64,000 nt of DNA from Terriglobus roseus DSM 18391 (lineage in GTDB: Bacteria; Acidobacteriota; Terriglobia; Terriglobales; Acidobacteriaceae), in assembly GCF_000265425.1 (NCBI RefSeq), contig NC_018014.1, positions 2,604,001 to 2,668,000 of the forward strand. The letters run 5' to 3'. Of the stretch, positions 31,679 to 40,789 are shown one piece after another. The notes below the pieces were generated by a model that saw only the letters and a list, made by a program, of their open reading frames with translations, was not told where the DNA came from and did no database searches. A program made the position numbers and the translations under genes. How positions within the stretch are numbered: the stretch's first letter is position 1; every line of letters begins with the position of its first letter.

Positions 31679-34384
31679 ATGTCTGCGGAAAAGATCACAA
31701 CAGAGACGCCACGCAAGTCCCAGGCGGAGACGCTGGCGTCTGACAAGCTGTCGCCCATGATGCGGCAGTTCGCAGCGGCCAAGGCTGCGCATCCTGATTC
31801 CCTGCTGTTCTTTCGCATGGGGGATTTCTACGAGCTCTTCTATGACGACGCCGTCGTCGCCTCCCGCGAACTGCAACTGACTCTTACCGCACGCGATCGC
31901 GAGCGGCAGCAGCCCATGTGCGGCGTGCCCTATCACGCGGCTGAGGGATATCTGCAGCGGCTGTTGCGCAAGGGATATCGCATTGCCATCTGTGAGCAGA
32001 TGGAAGATCCCAAGCTGGCTAAAGGCATTGTGAAGCGCGAGGTCACGCGTGTCTTCACACCGGGGACTGCGCTGGATCCGAGTGCCGGCGCCGGGGAGAA
32101 CACATTCCTGGCTTCGCTGGCTGTAGCGAACGATCGCAAGTCTGCTGGTGTGGCTTTGCTGGATCTCTCGACCGGTGAGTTCCGCACGACGGAGTTCCGT
32201 GGTGCCGATGCCGTTTCTGCAGCGACGGAGGAGGTTGCGCGCAATCGTCCGCGCGAGGTGTTGCTGCCGGCGGGACTACATCTGGGAGGGTCGCAGCCGG
32301 AGTTGGATGGCTCCGAGGCGGGCGATGACATGCTGTCCTCTGTCCGTACGAGGACGCCGGTTGAGGATTGGGTCTTCACGGCGGACTATGCCCTGCCGCT
32401 GCTGCAGAACCACTATCGCGCGCATTCGCTGGAGGGTTTCGGCCTGGCCGGGCGGACTTCGGCGGCGATTGCAGCGGGTGCGTTACTGCACTATCTGCGC
32501 GCGACGAAGCATGAGGAGCTGGAACACCTGGATGTGCCGCGGTTCTATGAGCGGTCGACGTGCCTGGAACTCGATGCGGTAAGCGTGCGCAATCTTGAGT
32601 TGATCGAGCCGCTCTTCAGCGGTGAGAGTCAGCAGACGACGCTTTGCTACGCGGTCGATGCCTGCCGTACGCCGATGGGCAAACGCATGTTGCGCGCGGT
32701 GCTCCTGCGGCCTTCGATTGATGTCGTGGAGATTGCCGCTCGCCATGATGCTGTGGGCGAGGCCGCGCGGTCGCTGGCTTCTCGCGAGCGCTTGCGGCGC
32801 GCGCTGGAGCAAGTGCTGGATCTTGAGCGATTGCTGGCACGCTTGGCGCTGGATTCCGCGGGACCTCGCGAGGTGGTTGCGCTGGCGCGAACGTTGGCGG
32901 CACTGCCGCCGGTGCAGGAGGCTCTGGCCGATCTGAACCAAGGCCGCTGGGGCGTGCTCCGCGAGCACTTCGACACGCTGGAGGATGTGTGTGCCCGCAT
33001 CCAGGCCACGCTGGTCGATGAGCCTCCGCTGAAGCTGGGCGAGGGCGATGCCATTCAGGTTGGCGTGGACGCTGAGCTGGATGAGTTGCGCGGCCTGAGC
33101 CGCAGTGGACGCGAGGCGATCGCAGCGATTGAAGAACGCGAGCGCACACGGACGGGCATTGGCAGCCTGAAAGTGCGCTTCAACAGCGTCTTCGGTTACT
33201 ACCTTGAGATTACGAAGTCGAACCTGGCGAATGTGCCGAGCGACTACGAACGCAAGCAGACGCTGGTGAATGCCGAGCGCTTCACCACGCCCGAGCTGAA
33301 GGAGTACGAGCGCAAGATCCTGACGGCGCAGGAGCGTGTGGGCGAGATCGAGCGACGCATCTTCGCCGCACTGCGTCGTGAGGTGCTCGGGAGTGCGGCG
33401 CGTATGCGCGAGGCTTCACGACGGCTTGCCGAGATTGACCTGCTCGCAAACTTCGCTCACATCGCTGCGCTGCGTGGATGGTCGCGGCCGGAGATCCTGG
33501 CGGACACGACGGTCTTCGAGTTTGCCGAGGCGCGGCATCCGGTGGTGGAGCTACGGCTTGAGGAGAGCGGCGCGGGACGGTTCATTCCGAACTCGGGCTT
33601 TCTTGACGGCGCGCAGGGGCCGTCACTGGCGTTGATCACCGGCCCGAACATGGGTGGTAAGTCGACCTATCTGCGCATGGCCGCGCTGCTGGCTATCCTG
33701 GCGCAGAGTGGATCGTTTGTGCCTGCGGTGGCGATGAAGCTGGGCCTGGTCGATCGCATCTTCACGCGCATTGGCGCGAGTGACAATGTGGCCCGTGGCC
33801 GATCGACCTTCATGGTGGAGATGACGGAGACTGCAGCGATCCTGAACTCGGCAACTCCTAAGAGTTTAGTTCTGCTGGACGAGATGGGTCGCGGCACTGC
33901 GACGTATGACGGCTTGTCTCTGGCGTGGGCTGCTGTCGAGCATCTGCATGATCGTGTTGGCGCTCGGACGCTGTTTGCCACGCACTATCACGAGTTGACA
34001 CTGCTGGAAGAGAAGCTGGCTCGACTGAAAAATCTGCGTGTGGCATGTCGCGAGACGCCACAAGGCATCGTGTTTCTTCACCAGGTGGAGAGTGGCGCCG
34101 CGGATCGCAGTTATGGCATTGAAGTGGCGAAGCTGGCGGGGCTGCCGCGGGATGTAATCGCCCGTGCGCGGGCTGTGCTGAAGATGCATGAGAAGGCGGA
34201 GAGCGCGTCTGTCGCAGCGGCGGGACAAGCCGCGCAGATTGCGGCACCGCCGATGCAGATGACGATCTTTACGCCGCTGTCGCAGCGCGTGGTGGATCGC
34301 GTCCGTGAACTGGATGTGGATCGCATGACGCCGATGGAAGCATTGCAGTTGCTGGCCGAATTGAAACGGGAGATTGCGGAATGA
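31679..34384 (+). CDS. mutS: DNA mismatch repair protein MutS
   Basis: This 901-aa protein has the full MutS layout. The mismatch-binding domain carries the F-x-E wedge in M-G-D-F-Y-E-L-F; connector, lever and clamp domains follow. The ATPase has Walker A GPNMGGKST, Walker B L-V-L-L-D-E-M-G-R-G-T and T-H-Y-H-E-L. I chose ATG 31679 because the conserved domain begins there, and the longer frame lies over the previous gene. There is no clear RBS, and the terminator hairpin lies directly upstream. The stop overlaps the anmK start by 4 nt. Confidence 0.96.
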   Translation: MSAEKITTETPRKSQAETLASDKLSPMMRQFAAAKAAHPDSLLFFRMGDFYELFYDDAVVASRELQLTLTARDRERQQPMCGVPYHAAEGYLQRLLRKGYRIAICEQMEDPKLAKGIVKREVTRVFTPGTALDPSAGAGENTFLASLAVANDRKSAGVALLDLSTGEFRTTEFRGADAVSAATEEVARNRPREVLLPAGLHLGGSQPELDGSEAGDDMLSSVRTRTPVEDWVFTADYALPLLQNHYRAHSLEGFGLAGRTSAAIAAGALLHYLRATKHEELEHLDVPRFYERSTCLELDAVSVRNLELIEPLFSGESQQTTLCYAVDACRTPMGKRMLRAVLLRPSIDVVEIAARHDAVGEAARSLASRERLRRALEQVLDLERLLARLALDSAGPREVVALARTLAALPPVQEALADLNQGRWGVLREHFDTLEDVCARIQATLVDEPPLKLGEGDAIQVGVDAELDELRGLSRSGREAIAAIEERERTRTGIGSLKVRFNSVFGYYLEITKSNLANVPSDYERKQTLVNAERFTTPELKEYERKILTAQERVGEIERRIFAALRREVLGSAARMREASRRLAEIDLLANFAHIAALRGWSRPEILADTTVFEFAEARHPVVELRLEESGAGRFIPNSGFLDGAQGPSLALITGPNMGGKSTYLRMAALLAILAQSGSFVPAVAMKLGLVDRIFTRIGASDNVARGRSTFMVEMTETAAILNSATPKSLVLLDEMGRGTATYDGLSLAWAAVEHLHDRVGARTLFATHYHELTLLEEKLARLKNLRVACRETPQGIVFLHQVESGAADRSYGIEVAKLAGLPRDVIARARAVLKMHEKAESASVAAAGQAAQIAAPPMQMTIFTPLSQRVVDRVRELDVDRMTPMEALQLLAELKREIAE

Positions 34385-35571
34385 CCGAGACACCAAAGCC
34401 GATGATCGTTGCGGGCGTAATGAGCGGCACCTCTGCCGATGGTGTGGACGTCGCGCTGGTGCGTATTGCGGCGGGCAAAGCGGATGCATCGCCGAAGATG
34501 AAGCTGCTAGGCCATGCGGCGTTACCCTATCCGAAGAAGCTGCGTGAGGCGGTACTGGCCGCGATGGATGCGAAGGCAATCAGCGTGGCCGACCTGGCTC
34601 GGCTTCACTGGCGGCTGGGTGAGTTCTATGGCGACGCGATTGTGCGCGCGCAGCAGCAGCTTGGCGTGAAGGCGAAGCTGGCCGGCGTGCATGGCCAGAC
34701 GATCTATCACCAGGGTGTGCCGGCCAAGTTCTTAGGAGACCCGCTGCGTTGTACCTGGCAGATTGGTGAAGCGAGCGAGGTGGCATCGCGCGCGGCGATG
34801 CCGGTGGTGAGCGACTTCCGACCTGCGGACATGGTCGCGGGCGGACAGGCCGCGCCGCTGGTGCCGATCTTCGATCGCGTCTTCTTTGCGCATGCAAAAC
34901 GAAATCGCGTTCTGCAGAACCTGGGCGGCATCGCGAACATGACAGCCATTCCTGCGGGGACGGGCGATCTGCTTGCCTTTGATTCCGGCCCTGCTTCTGT
35001 CGTGATCGATGGCTGTATGCAGTCGCTGTATGGCAAGGCTTACGACCGCAACGGTGCAACTGCGAAGCGTGGCCGCGTGATCGATACGGTGCTGCAACAA
35101 GCGTTGAAGCTGCCGTACTTCTCTGCCCCGCCGCCGAAGAGCTGCGGTCGTGAGGAGTTTGGTGGGACCTTCGTGACCCGCTTCATCGCGGATTGCAGGA
35201 AGCAGGGCGCACAGGATGCTGACGTGATCGCGACTGCAACGGCGCTGACTGCCGAGAGCATCCTGCATGCGTATCGCAGTTTCGTGTGGCCCTTCCTCGG
35301 ACAACGAGCACCGCTTGCCGATGCGACGGACTACATCGTGGCGGGCGGTGGCGCGAATAACGCGACGCTGATGAAGCTGTTGCGAGACGGACTGGAGCCG
35401 CTTGGCATAACCGTCAGCACGTCAGCCGATCACGGTGTGCCTGCCGAGGCAAAGGAGGCGATGGCGTTCGCGCTGCTGGCCTGGCTGCGGTGGCATGAGT
35501 TGCCGGGGAATGTGCCTGCTGCGACCGGTGCGAAGCGCGACGCGGCGCTTGGACGGGTTACGCTGCCGTGA
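34381..35571 (+). CDS. anmK: anhydro-N-acetylmuramic acid kinase
   Basis: This 396-aa sugar kinase shows the AnmK start G-V-M-S-G-T-S-A-D-G-V-D, H-G-Q-T-I-Y-H and N-L-G-G-I-A-N-M. It converts anhydroMurNAc from wall recycling to MurNAc-6-phosphate. The start overlaps mutS by ATGA and its stop overlaps the next gene by GTGA. The downstream peptide-binding lipoprotein would fit uptake of wall fragments. Confidence 0.95.
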   Translation: MTETPKPMIVAGVMSGTSADGVDVALVRIAAGKADASPKMKLLGHAALPYPKKLREAVLAAMDAKAISVADLARLHWRLGEFYGDAIVRAQQQLGVKAKLAGVHGQTIYHQGVPAKFLGDPLRCTWQIGEASEVASRAAMPVVSDFRPADMVAGGQAAPLVPIFDRVFFAHAKRNRVLQNLGGIANMTAIPAGTGDLLAFDSGPASVVIDGCMQSLYGKAYDRNGATAKRGRVIDTVLQQALKLPYFSAPPPKSCGREEFGGTFVTRFIADCRKQGAQDADVIATATALTAESILHAYRSFVWPFLGQRAPLADATDYIVAGGGANNATLMKLLRDGLEPLGITVSTSADHGVPAEAKEAMAFALLAWLRWHELPGNVPAATGAKRDAALGRVTLP

Positions 35572-37124
35572 CCGCTTGTCGAGGACGTGTGTTTTGCAGC
35601 TTGCGTGGCGTTTTACTGCTGGGTTCGTTGTTGCCGCTTGCAGCGTGCCATGAGCGGCCGGACCGTGACACGCTCGTCATTGATATCGAAAGCTCGCCAA
35701 CAAATCTGGACATACGCATTGGCAGTGATGCGCAGGCCGAGCACATCGGCGCGCTGCTGTTCGATTCGATCGTACGCAAGGATGAGCACTACAACCTGCA
35801 GCCGGCGATTGCTACGGCGTGGGAGTGGCGCGATCCGCTGACGCTGGTGCTGCACATTCGCGATGGAGTGCACTTCCACGATGACAAGCTGCTGGATGCG
35901 AATGACGTGGCGTGGTCGATCGACAGCATGCACAACGGCGCCATCACAACGTCGAAGAGCGGCAACTTTGCCAGCGTGGATCACACGGAAGTGACGGATC
36001 CGCACACCTGCATTGTGCACTTGAAAAAGGCCGATGCGAGCCTGCTGTTCAACATGAGCGATGAGTTGAGCGCGGTGGTGGAAAAGGGTGCGGGCAAGAC
36101 GATGGGTGAGCACCCGATCGGCAGCGGCCCGTTTCGCTTTGTAAGCGAGGAGCAGGACAAAGACGTCGTGCTGGAGCGCAATCCCAATTACTGGGGCGGT
36201 GCGCCGTCGATTCCGCGGGTGCGGTTCGCCATTGTGCCGGACTCGATCACGCGCGCGCTGGAGTTGCAGAAGGGTTCTGCAGACGCTGCGTCCAATGCGC
36301 TAACGGGCGACACTGTGGCGGCGATGGCGAACGATCCCAACCTGGAGGTGGAGAGCAAGCCCGGATCGATTGTGAACTACATGACCTTCAACGCGACTGA
36401 TCCCCTGCTGAAGGACAAGCGTGTGCGACAGGCCTTTGCGTATGCGGTGGATCGGCCTGCGATTACGAAGGCGTTGCTGCATGGCCAGGCGGAGGTGCAG
36501 GACACGTTGCTGCCGCTGGGTCACTGGGCGGCACCGGGCGCTGGCGATCCCATCACGCGGTACTCGCATGACGTTATGAAGGCAAAGGCGCTGCTGGAGT
36601 CTGCTGGATATCACGCGGACGCGAAGGGCGTGCGCATTCACCTGACGCTGAAGAGTTCAACCGATGACACGATGCGTCTGCTGGCGGCCGTGGTGCAGCA
36701 GCAGGTGCGCGACGCAGGCATTGAGCTGACGCTGCGGCAGAACGAGTTCGGTACGTTCTACAGCGATGTGACGAAGGGTGCGTTCCAGATCTATGTGCTG
36801 CGATGGGTTGGGTCGAATGAGGATCCCGATATCTTCCGCTACGCCTATAGCTCCGCGATGATGCCGCCGAAAGGATCAAATCGAGGGCACTATACGAACG
36901 CGCAGGCGGATGCGTTGATTGCACAGGGTGCGGGCGAGATCGACCAGGCGAAACGGCGCGAGACGTACCTGCAACTGCAACGCATACTGGCCGATGATGA
37001 GCCGACGCTGGTGCTTTGGTCGCCGGATAATGTCGTCGTTCACACGAAGCGGGTGCATGGTGTGGTGCCGGCTTCCGCGGGCAGCTTTGGGTGGCTGCGC
37101 ACAGCAACTCTTCGGCAGCCGTAG
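35568..37124 (+). CDS. peptide/oligopeptide ABC transporter substrate-binding lipoprotein
   Basis: This 518-aa family 5 extracellular solute-binding protein starts at GTG 35568, overlapping anmK. The signal peptide ends in a lipobox L-A-A-C, so it is probably lipid-anchored. The DppA/OppA-like fold shows G-S-G-P-F-R and L-E-R-N-P-N-Y-W. No permease or ATPase gene is adjacent. The coupling to anmK suggests recycled murein peptides as ligand, an inference. Confidence 0.93.
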   Translation: MTACRGRVFCSLRGVLLLGSLLPLAACHERPDRDTLVIDIESSPTNLDIRIGSDAQAEHIGALLFDSIVRKDEHYNLQPAIATAWEWRDPLTLVLHIRDGVHFHDDKLLDANDVAWSIDSMHNGAITTSKSGNFASVDHTEVTDPHTCIVHLKKADASLLFNMSDELSAVVEKGAGKTMGEHPIGSGPFRFVSEEQDKDVVLERNPNYWGGAPSIPRVRFAIVPDSITRALELQKGSADAASNALTGDTVAAMANDPNLEVESKPGSIVNYMTFNATDPLLKDKRVRQAFAYAVDRPAITKALLHGQAEVQDTLLPLGHWAAPGAGDPITRYSHDVMKAKALLESAGYHADAKGVRIHLTLKSSTDDTMRLLAAVVQQQVRDAGIELTLRQNEFGTFYSDVTKGAFQIYVLRWVGSNEDPDIFRYAYSSAMMPPKGSNRGHYTNAQADALIAQGAGEIDQAKRRETYLQLQRILADDEPTLVLWSPDNVVVHTKRVHGVVPASAGSFGWLRTATLRQP

Positions 37125-37127
37125 CGG

Positions 37128-37156
37128 TTGACGTAAAGGGCAAGTCTTCGTACACT
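37128..37156 (+). promoter_or_regulatory. sigma-70 promoter of the tRNA gene
   Basis: TTGACG (37128-37133), a 17-bp spacer and TACACT (37151-37156) form a good promoter. The start near 37163 is about 64 nt before the mature tRNA. Confidence 0.65.
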
Positions 37157-37226
37157 CGAAGAGGCGGTTGAGACGCTTCCAAGCGGCTCTCGCTTCCATC
37201 CTAAGCAGGATCCTCCTGCACCGTAT

Positions 37227-37300
37227 TGCCCTCTCGTTCAATGGTAGGACTAGCGACTCTGACTCGCTCAATCGGGGTTCGAATCCCTGGGGGGCAACCA
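37227..37300 (+). tRNA. tRNA-Gln (anticodon CTG)
   Basis: A complete cloverleaf can be drawn: acceptor TGCCCTC / GGGGGCA with one G-T pair, a D-arm with GGTAGGAC, anticodon stem AGCGA / TCGCT with loop CTCTGAC (anticodon CTG), T-arm CGGGG-TTCGAAT-CCCTG, discriminator A37297 and encoded CCA 37298-37300. It reads CAG (Gln). Confidence 0.95.
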
Positions 37301-37343
37301 CCTACGCCGGTAACGGCATGCCTTCCATACGGTTCTCGTGACT

Positions 37344-37371
37344 GCGGGAAACTTCTCCGCTTTTTTCCCGC
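37344..37371 (-). terminator. possible hairpin terminator of the sulfatase operon
   Basis: An 8-bp stem GCGGGAAA / TTTCCCGC with a 12-nt loop lies 33 bp past the last sulfatase stop. There is no T-run after it, so it is weak. A second 10-bp stem, GATCCCGCAT / ATGCGGGATC (37378-37415), spans the stop codon and may be the real end. Confidence 0.35.
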
Positions 37372-37403
37372 TCCGTCGATCCCGCATCCCACAACGACCA
37401 TGC

Positions 37404-38816
37404 TCATGCGGGATCGGGGTATTCGGCTGAGGGCTTATGCGTTTCGCCGATGTAGCGTTCGATACGATCCACGACGTCAGCGTGGTGTTGAGCGATATTG
37501 TTCTTCTCAGCCGGGTCGACGGCCAGATCGTAGAGTTCGAGCGGTCCTTTCCGTCCGTGGCGAACTGCCTTCCACTTACCCCACCGGACTGCCTGTTCGA
37601 AGACAGGCTCGTAGAACTCCCAGTAGAGAAAACGATCTTTCGGCCTGGCTTCCGGACGGAAGAGATAAGGACGGATGCTGATGCCGTCGGTCGCTTGCGG
37701 TGGGGCGCCAGCCAGGTCAAGGGCTGTCGGCAAGACGTCAGGAAAGAAGATCGGGACTTGCGACACTTTACCGGCGGGGATATGTCCCGGCCAGCGCGCG
37801 ATGAATGGCTCGCGAATACCCCCTTCGTACATGTCCCGCTTGTAGCCCTGCAGGGCACCGTTGGAATCGAAGAAGTTCACCACCTTGGTTTGTTGGGGCG
37901 TGGGTTCTGAACGAGGACCGTTGTCCGAAGCGAAGAAGACGATTGTGTCCTCGTCTATTCCCTTCTGCTTCAGCGCTGCGAGGATCTTGCCGACGCCATT
38001 GTCGAGATGCCCGATCATGGCGGCATAGATCTTCTCGTCTTCGTCCCAGGGCTCCTTCGCATAGGAACCCTGATCGGGTGCGATGTAGGGGCTGTGGGGT
38101 GCGTCGTAGGCTACGTAAAGGAAGAACGGAGTGTCGCTGCTCTGCTGGATGTAGTTGACCGAGTCGTCCGTGATCATGGTGGTGTCGTAGCGACCTTGTT
38201 TCCCATTGGCGTTTTCAGGCAGGTCGATAAGGCGCTCGTTGTCGTAACGCTGCGTTGGGAAATAGCCCTGCGTGCTGGCTGTCTGGGTGAGCCAGCCCTT
38301 GAAGGTCTGAAAGCCGTGGCGGGTCGGAGTTGCCGCGGGATCATAGCCATCCAGATGCCACTTTCCGAAGAGCGCTGTCTTGTAGCCGCTGCGTGCTAGG
38401 TAATCGGCGATGGTGTGGTCGGCATCGGTCAGGCTTGCTCGGCGGATCTCTTCTTTGCCTTTGAAGCCCACGTGTCCTGCGGCCAGCGCGAAGTTATCTC
38501 GAACGCGGGTGTGGCCGGTGTTAAGGCCCGTCATCAAAACGCTGCGCGAGGGCGCGCAGACGGGCGCTCCGGCATAGGCCTGTGCGAAGCGGACACCTTC
38601 GGCTGCGAGCCGGTCGATGTGCGGCGTCTTGAACTTCCTCTGCCCATAGACACTGGTGTCGGCGTAACCCATGTCATCCGCGAGAATGAAGATGATGTTG
38701 GGCCGTCGTTTGGTCTGTGCCGCGAACGACTTCGTAAGATTGCTCAGCGCGAAGGCAGCCGAAGTAGACAATGCGTTCTGCAGGAAATGTCTGCGATTGA
38801 GCGCTGTTGAAGGCAA
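37404..38816 (-). CDS. arylsulfatase-type sulfatase, Tat-exported
   Basis: This 470-aa type I sulfatase starts at TTG 38816 with GGGAG 6 nt upstream. The N-terminus N-R-R-H-F-L-Q plus a hydrophobic stretch looks like a Tat signal. Calcium-binding D47-D48 and the formylglycine motif Cys87-A-P-S-R91 (C-x-P-S-R type) are intact, as are the K-W-H and H-S-P segments. It needs Cys-to-formylglycine conversion, which the FGE gene 44 nt upstream provides. It hydrolyses sulfate esters in the periplasm. The sugar or aryl substrate is unknown. Confidence 0.94.
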   Translation of the reverse strand: MPSTALNRRHFLQNALSTSAAFALSNLTKSFAAQTKRRPNIIFILADDMGYADTSVYGQRKFKTPHIDRLAAEGVRFAQAYAGAPVCAPSRSVLMTGLNTGHTRVRDNFALAAGHVGFKGKEEIRRASLTDADHTIADYLARSGYKTALFGKWHLDGYDPAATPTRHGFQTFKGWLTQTASTQGYFPTQRYDNERLIDLPENANGKQGRYDTTMITDDSVNYIQQSSDTPFFLYVAYDAPHSPYIAPDQGSYAKEPWDEDEKIYAAMIGHLDNGVGKILAALKQKGIDEDTIVFFASDNGPRSEPTPQQTKVVNFFDSNGALQGYKRDMYEGGIREPFIARWPGHIPAGKVSQVPIFFPDVLPTALDLAGAPPQATDGISIRPYLFRPEARPKDRFLYWEFYEPVFEQAVRWGKWKAVRHGRKGPLELYDLAVDPAEKNNIAQHHADVVDRIERYIGETHKPSAEYPDPA

Positions 38817-38860
38817 TCCGTACTCCCTTTCCTGCAGGAAACGCGTTGGGATGAAGGTGC

Positions 38861-39826
38861 TTAGTCCTTGTCACGCACGCAGCGAAAGCTGATGTTCGTG
38901 GTCGCGCTGTCGGGTGTGTTGGAACTGCGCGCGCCGACGCGATAGCGATTGCAGTACGAGCGATGACAGAGGTACGAGCCGCCTTTGAGCACGCGTGCGA
39001 CTCCCTCGGGTGGGCCGAGGGGATTGTGCCGCGTTGCGTGCTGATGCCAGGTGGGGTGAGACCAGTCTGCGATCCATTCCCATGTATTGCCGGTCATGCC
39101 AAAGAGCCCATAACCGTTTGGCGGAAAGGCGTCGGCTGGACAGGTGGAGGCGAAGCCGTCTTCTGCAGTATTACTGGTGGGAAAGTCGCCCTGCCAGATG
39201 TTGCAGAGATGCTTTCCCCCGGGCGTGAGATCGTCGCCCCAGGGGTAGGCTGCCTGCTCCAAGCCACCGCGCGCTGCGAACTCCCACTCTGCTTCTGTGG
39301 GGAGGCGCTTGCCTGCCCACGCGGCGTATGCGGCAGCGTCGTTCCAGGAGACATGCACCACCGGATGCTCGGCACGGGTGCTGATGTCGGATGATGGGCC
39401 TTCGGGATGCGACCAGGTTGCGCCTTCGATTCCCTGCCACCACTCTGCTCCATGAACCTGCACGGACGTGGAGCCATCCGCGTTGGGCGGGAGGTCGCCC
39501 GCGAAGACGAAGGACCAGCCGATACGCTCGGCCTCTGTGACGTACTGGGTAGCGTCGACAAACGGTGCGAAGTCACGATTGCGCACGACGAAGCGATCCA
39601 TCCAGAAGGCGTCTACGGTGACGGGCCGCACAGGCCCTTCGCCGTCGTCAGGGAACGAGTCGGCGGACTCTGACCCCATCAAGAAGCGGCCACCTGGTAG
39701 GAGGACCATGTCCTCGGTGCTGCCGGTCGTTGCGCGGATGCGTTCGGTCGAGCTCTGCTGCGAGGCTTGCAGGAGCTGCGCGTGCTGCTTGCTGGGCACG
39801 CAGCATGGACTAACCTTCATGGTCAT
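38861..39826 (-). CDS. formylglycine-generating enzyme
   Basis: This 321-aa FGE/SUMF1 family protein contains the catalytic pair Cys287 and Cys292 in G-G-S-Y-L-CHRSYC and the trailing R-S-x-N-T-P-D-S segment. These match aerobic, copper-dependent FGE and not merely a generic SUMF domain. It has no signal peptide, so it acts in the cytoplasm on unfolded sulfatases before Tat export. The start overlaps the parvulin stop (ATGA), and sulfatase genes lie at both ends of the operon. Confidence 0.94.
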   Translation of the reverse strand: MTMKVSPCCVPSKQHAQLLQASQQSSTERIRATTGSTEDMVLLPGGRFLMGSESADSFPDDGEGPVRPVTVDAFWMDRFVVRNRDFAPFVDATQYVTEAERIGWSFVFAGDLPPNADGSTSVQVHGAEWWQGIEGATWSHPEGPSSDISTRAEHPVVHVSWNDAAAYAAWAGKRLPTEAEWEFAARGGLEQAAYPWGDDLTPGGKHLCNIWQGDFPTSNTAEDGFASTCPADAFPPNGYGLFGMTGNTWEWIADWSHPTWHQHATRHNPLGPPEGVARVLKGGSYLCHRSYCNRYRVGARSSNTPDSATTNISFRCVRDKD

Positions 39827-40695
39827 TGCACCCTCTCACCGCGCGCGACGTTGCGCTGCGGCTCGTCAATCATCTGAATGTCTGCATTTTGGAAGATGGC
39901 TTGAAGCGCCTGGTCGAGCACGGCGATGCGGCGATCGTCGAAGATGCGACGTGCGAGGTCGGCACGTATCTCATCGAGTGGCTGCAGCCCGGCGGCCTTA
40001 TGGTCGCGCACCAGAGCGATGTGCAAGCCGAAGGGCGTCTCAAAGATGTCGCTCGGCTTTTTAGGCTTCAGGTTGAAGACAGTTTCTTCAAAGGCCGGCA
40101 CCATGTCGTCGCGGGAGATCCATCCCAGTGCTCCACCGTTGCCTTTGCAGTCGGAGTAGCGATCGGCCACCGTTGCAAAAGGCTTGCCGCGCTTCAGCTC
40201 TTCGGCGGCACGTGTCAGCGTTGCCTTTGCAGCCTGCCGCTCCTCGTCCGTCTCTGCGAGACAGATGATGTGCGACACCAGCCAACGCTCTGGCAAGGTG
40301 AAGACGGCAGCGTTGCCACGATAGATGGTTTCCACTTCCTGACGGCCCGGTCTTGGCACATAGCGCGTGATGTGACGCTCAGCCTTGCGGACCGTGGCGC
40401 GCTCTGCCATCTCATCCATCACGCCAGCACCGCAGGACTGGTTCGCGGTGCTGCCCCATACCAGGCGGCGCTCTTCCTCGATCTCCTGCTCCGTCACGAT
40501 CAGATTCTCTTGCGCCGCGAGTTGCCGCAGCAACACCGCGCGAAGCACACTGCGCTCTGCGACCTCCTGTGCCTGCGTGTAGTCGGCGGGAGATCGCTGT
40601 TGCATCTGTTCCGGCGTCAGTCCGCCGGAGACAGCGAGAAACTCGCGGTAGAAGCGTTCGTCGCTAATGAGTTCGCCATTGACTCGAAGTGCCAT
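39823..40695 (-). CDS. parvulin-type peptidyl-prolyl isomerase
   Basis: This 290-aa protein has an N-terminal SurA/PpiC-like chaperone helix region and a parvulin domain (about 135-245) with S-H-I-I-C-L, A-D-R-Y-S-D-C, G-G-A-L-G-W-I and F-G-L-H-I. No signal peptide is visible, so it may be cytoplasmic, unlike SurA. It sits between the TonB receptor and FGE genes and overlaps the FGE start. That suggests help in folding or keeping sulfatases or the receptor export-competent; this role is inferred. Confidence 0.88.
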   Translation of the reverse strand: MALRVNGELISDERFYREFLAVSGGLTPEQMQQRSPADYTQAQEVAERSVLRAVLLRQLAAQENLIVTEQEIEEERRLVWGSTANQSCGAGVMDEMAERATVRKAERHITRYVPRPGRQEVETIYRGNAAVFTLPERWLVSHIICLAETDEERQAAKATLTRAAEELKRGKPFATVADRYSDCKGNGGALGWISRDDMVPAFEETVFNLKPKKPSDIFETPFGLHIALVRDHKAAGLQPLDEIRADLARRIFDDRRIAVLDQALQAIFQNADIQMIDEPQRNVARGERVQ

Positions 40696-40789
40696 GAAGA
40701 AGAGTGTACTTTTTCCTCTCTGTCGTTGCGCTGCCGCACGTTAAGACCAAGGGACAGCGGAAGGCGCACTGCCCCATGGTCCGCTTAGG

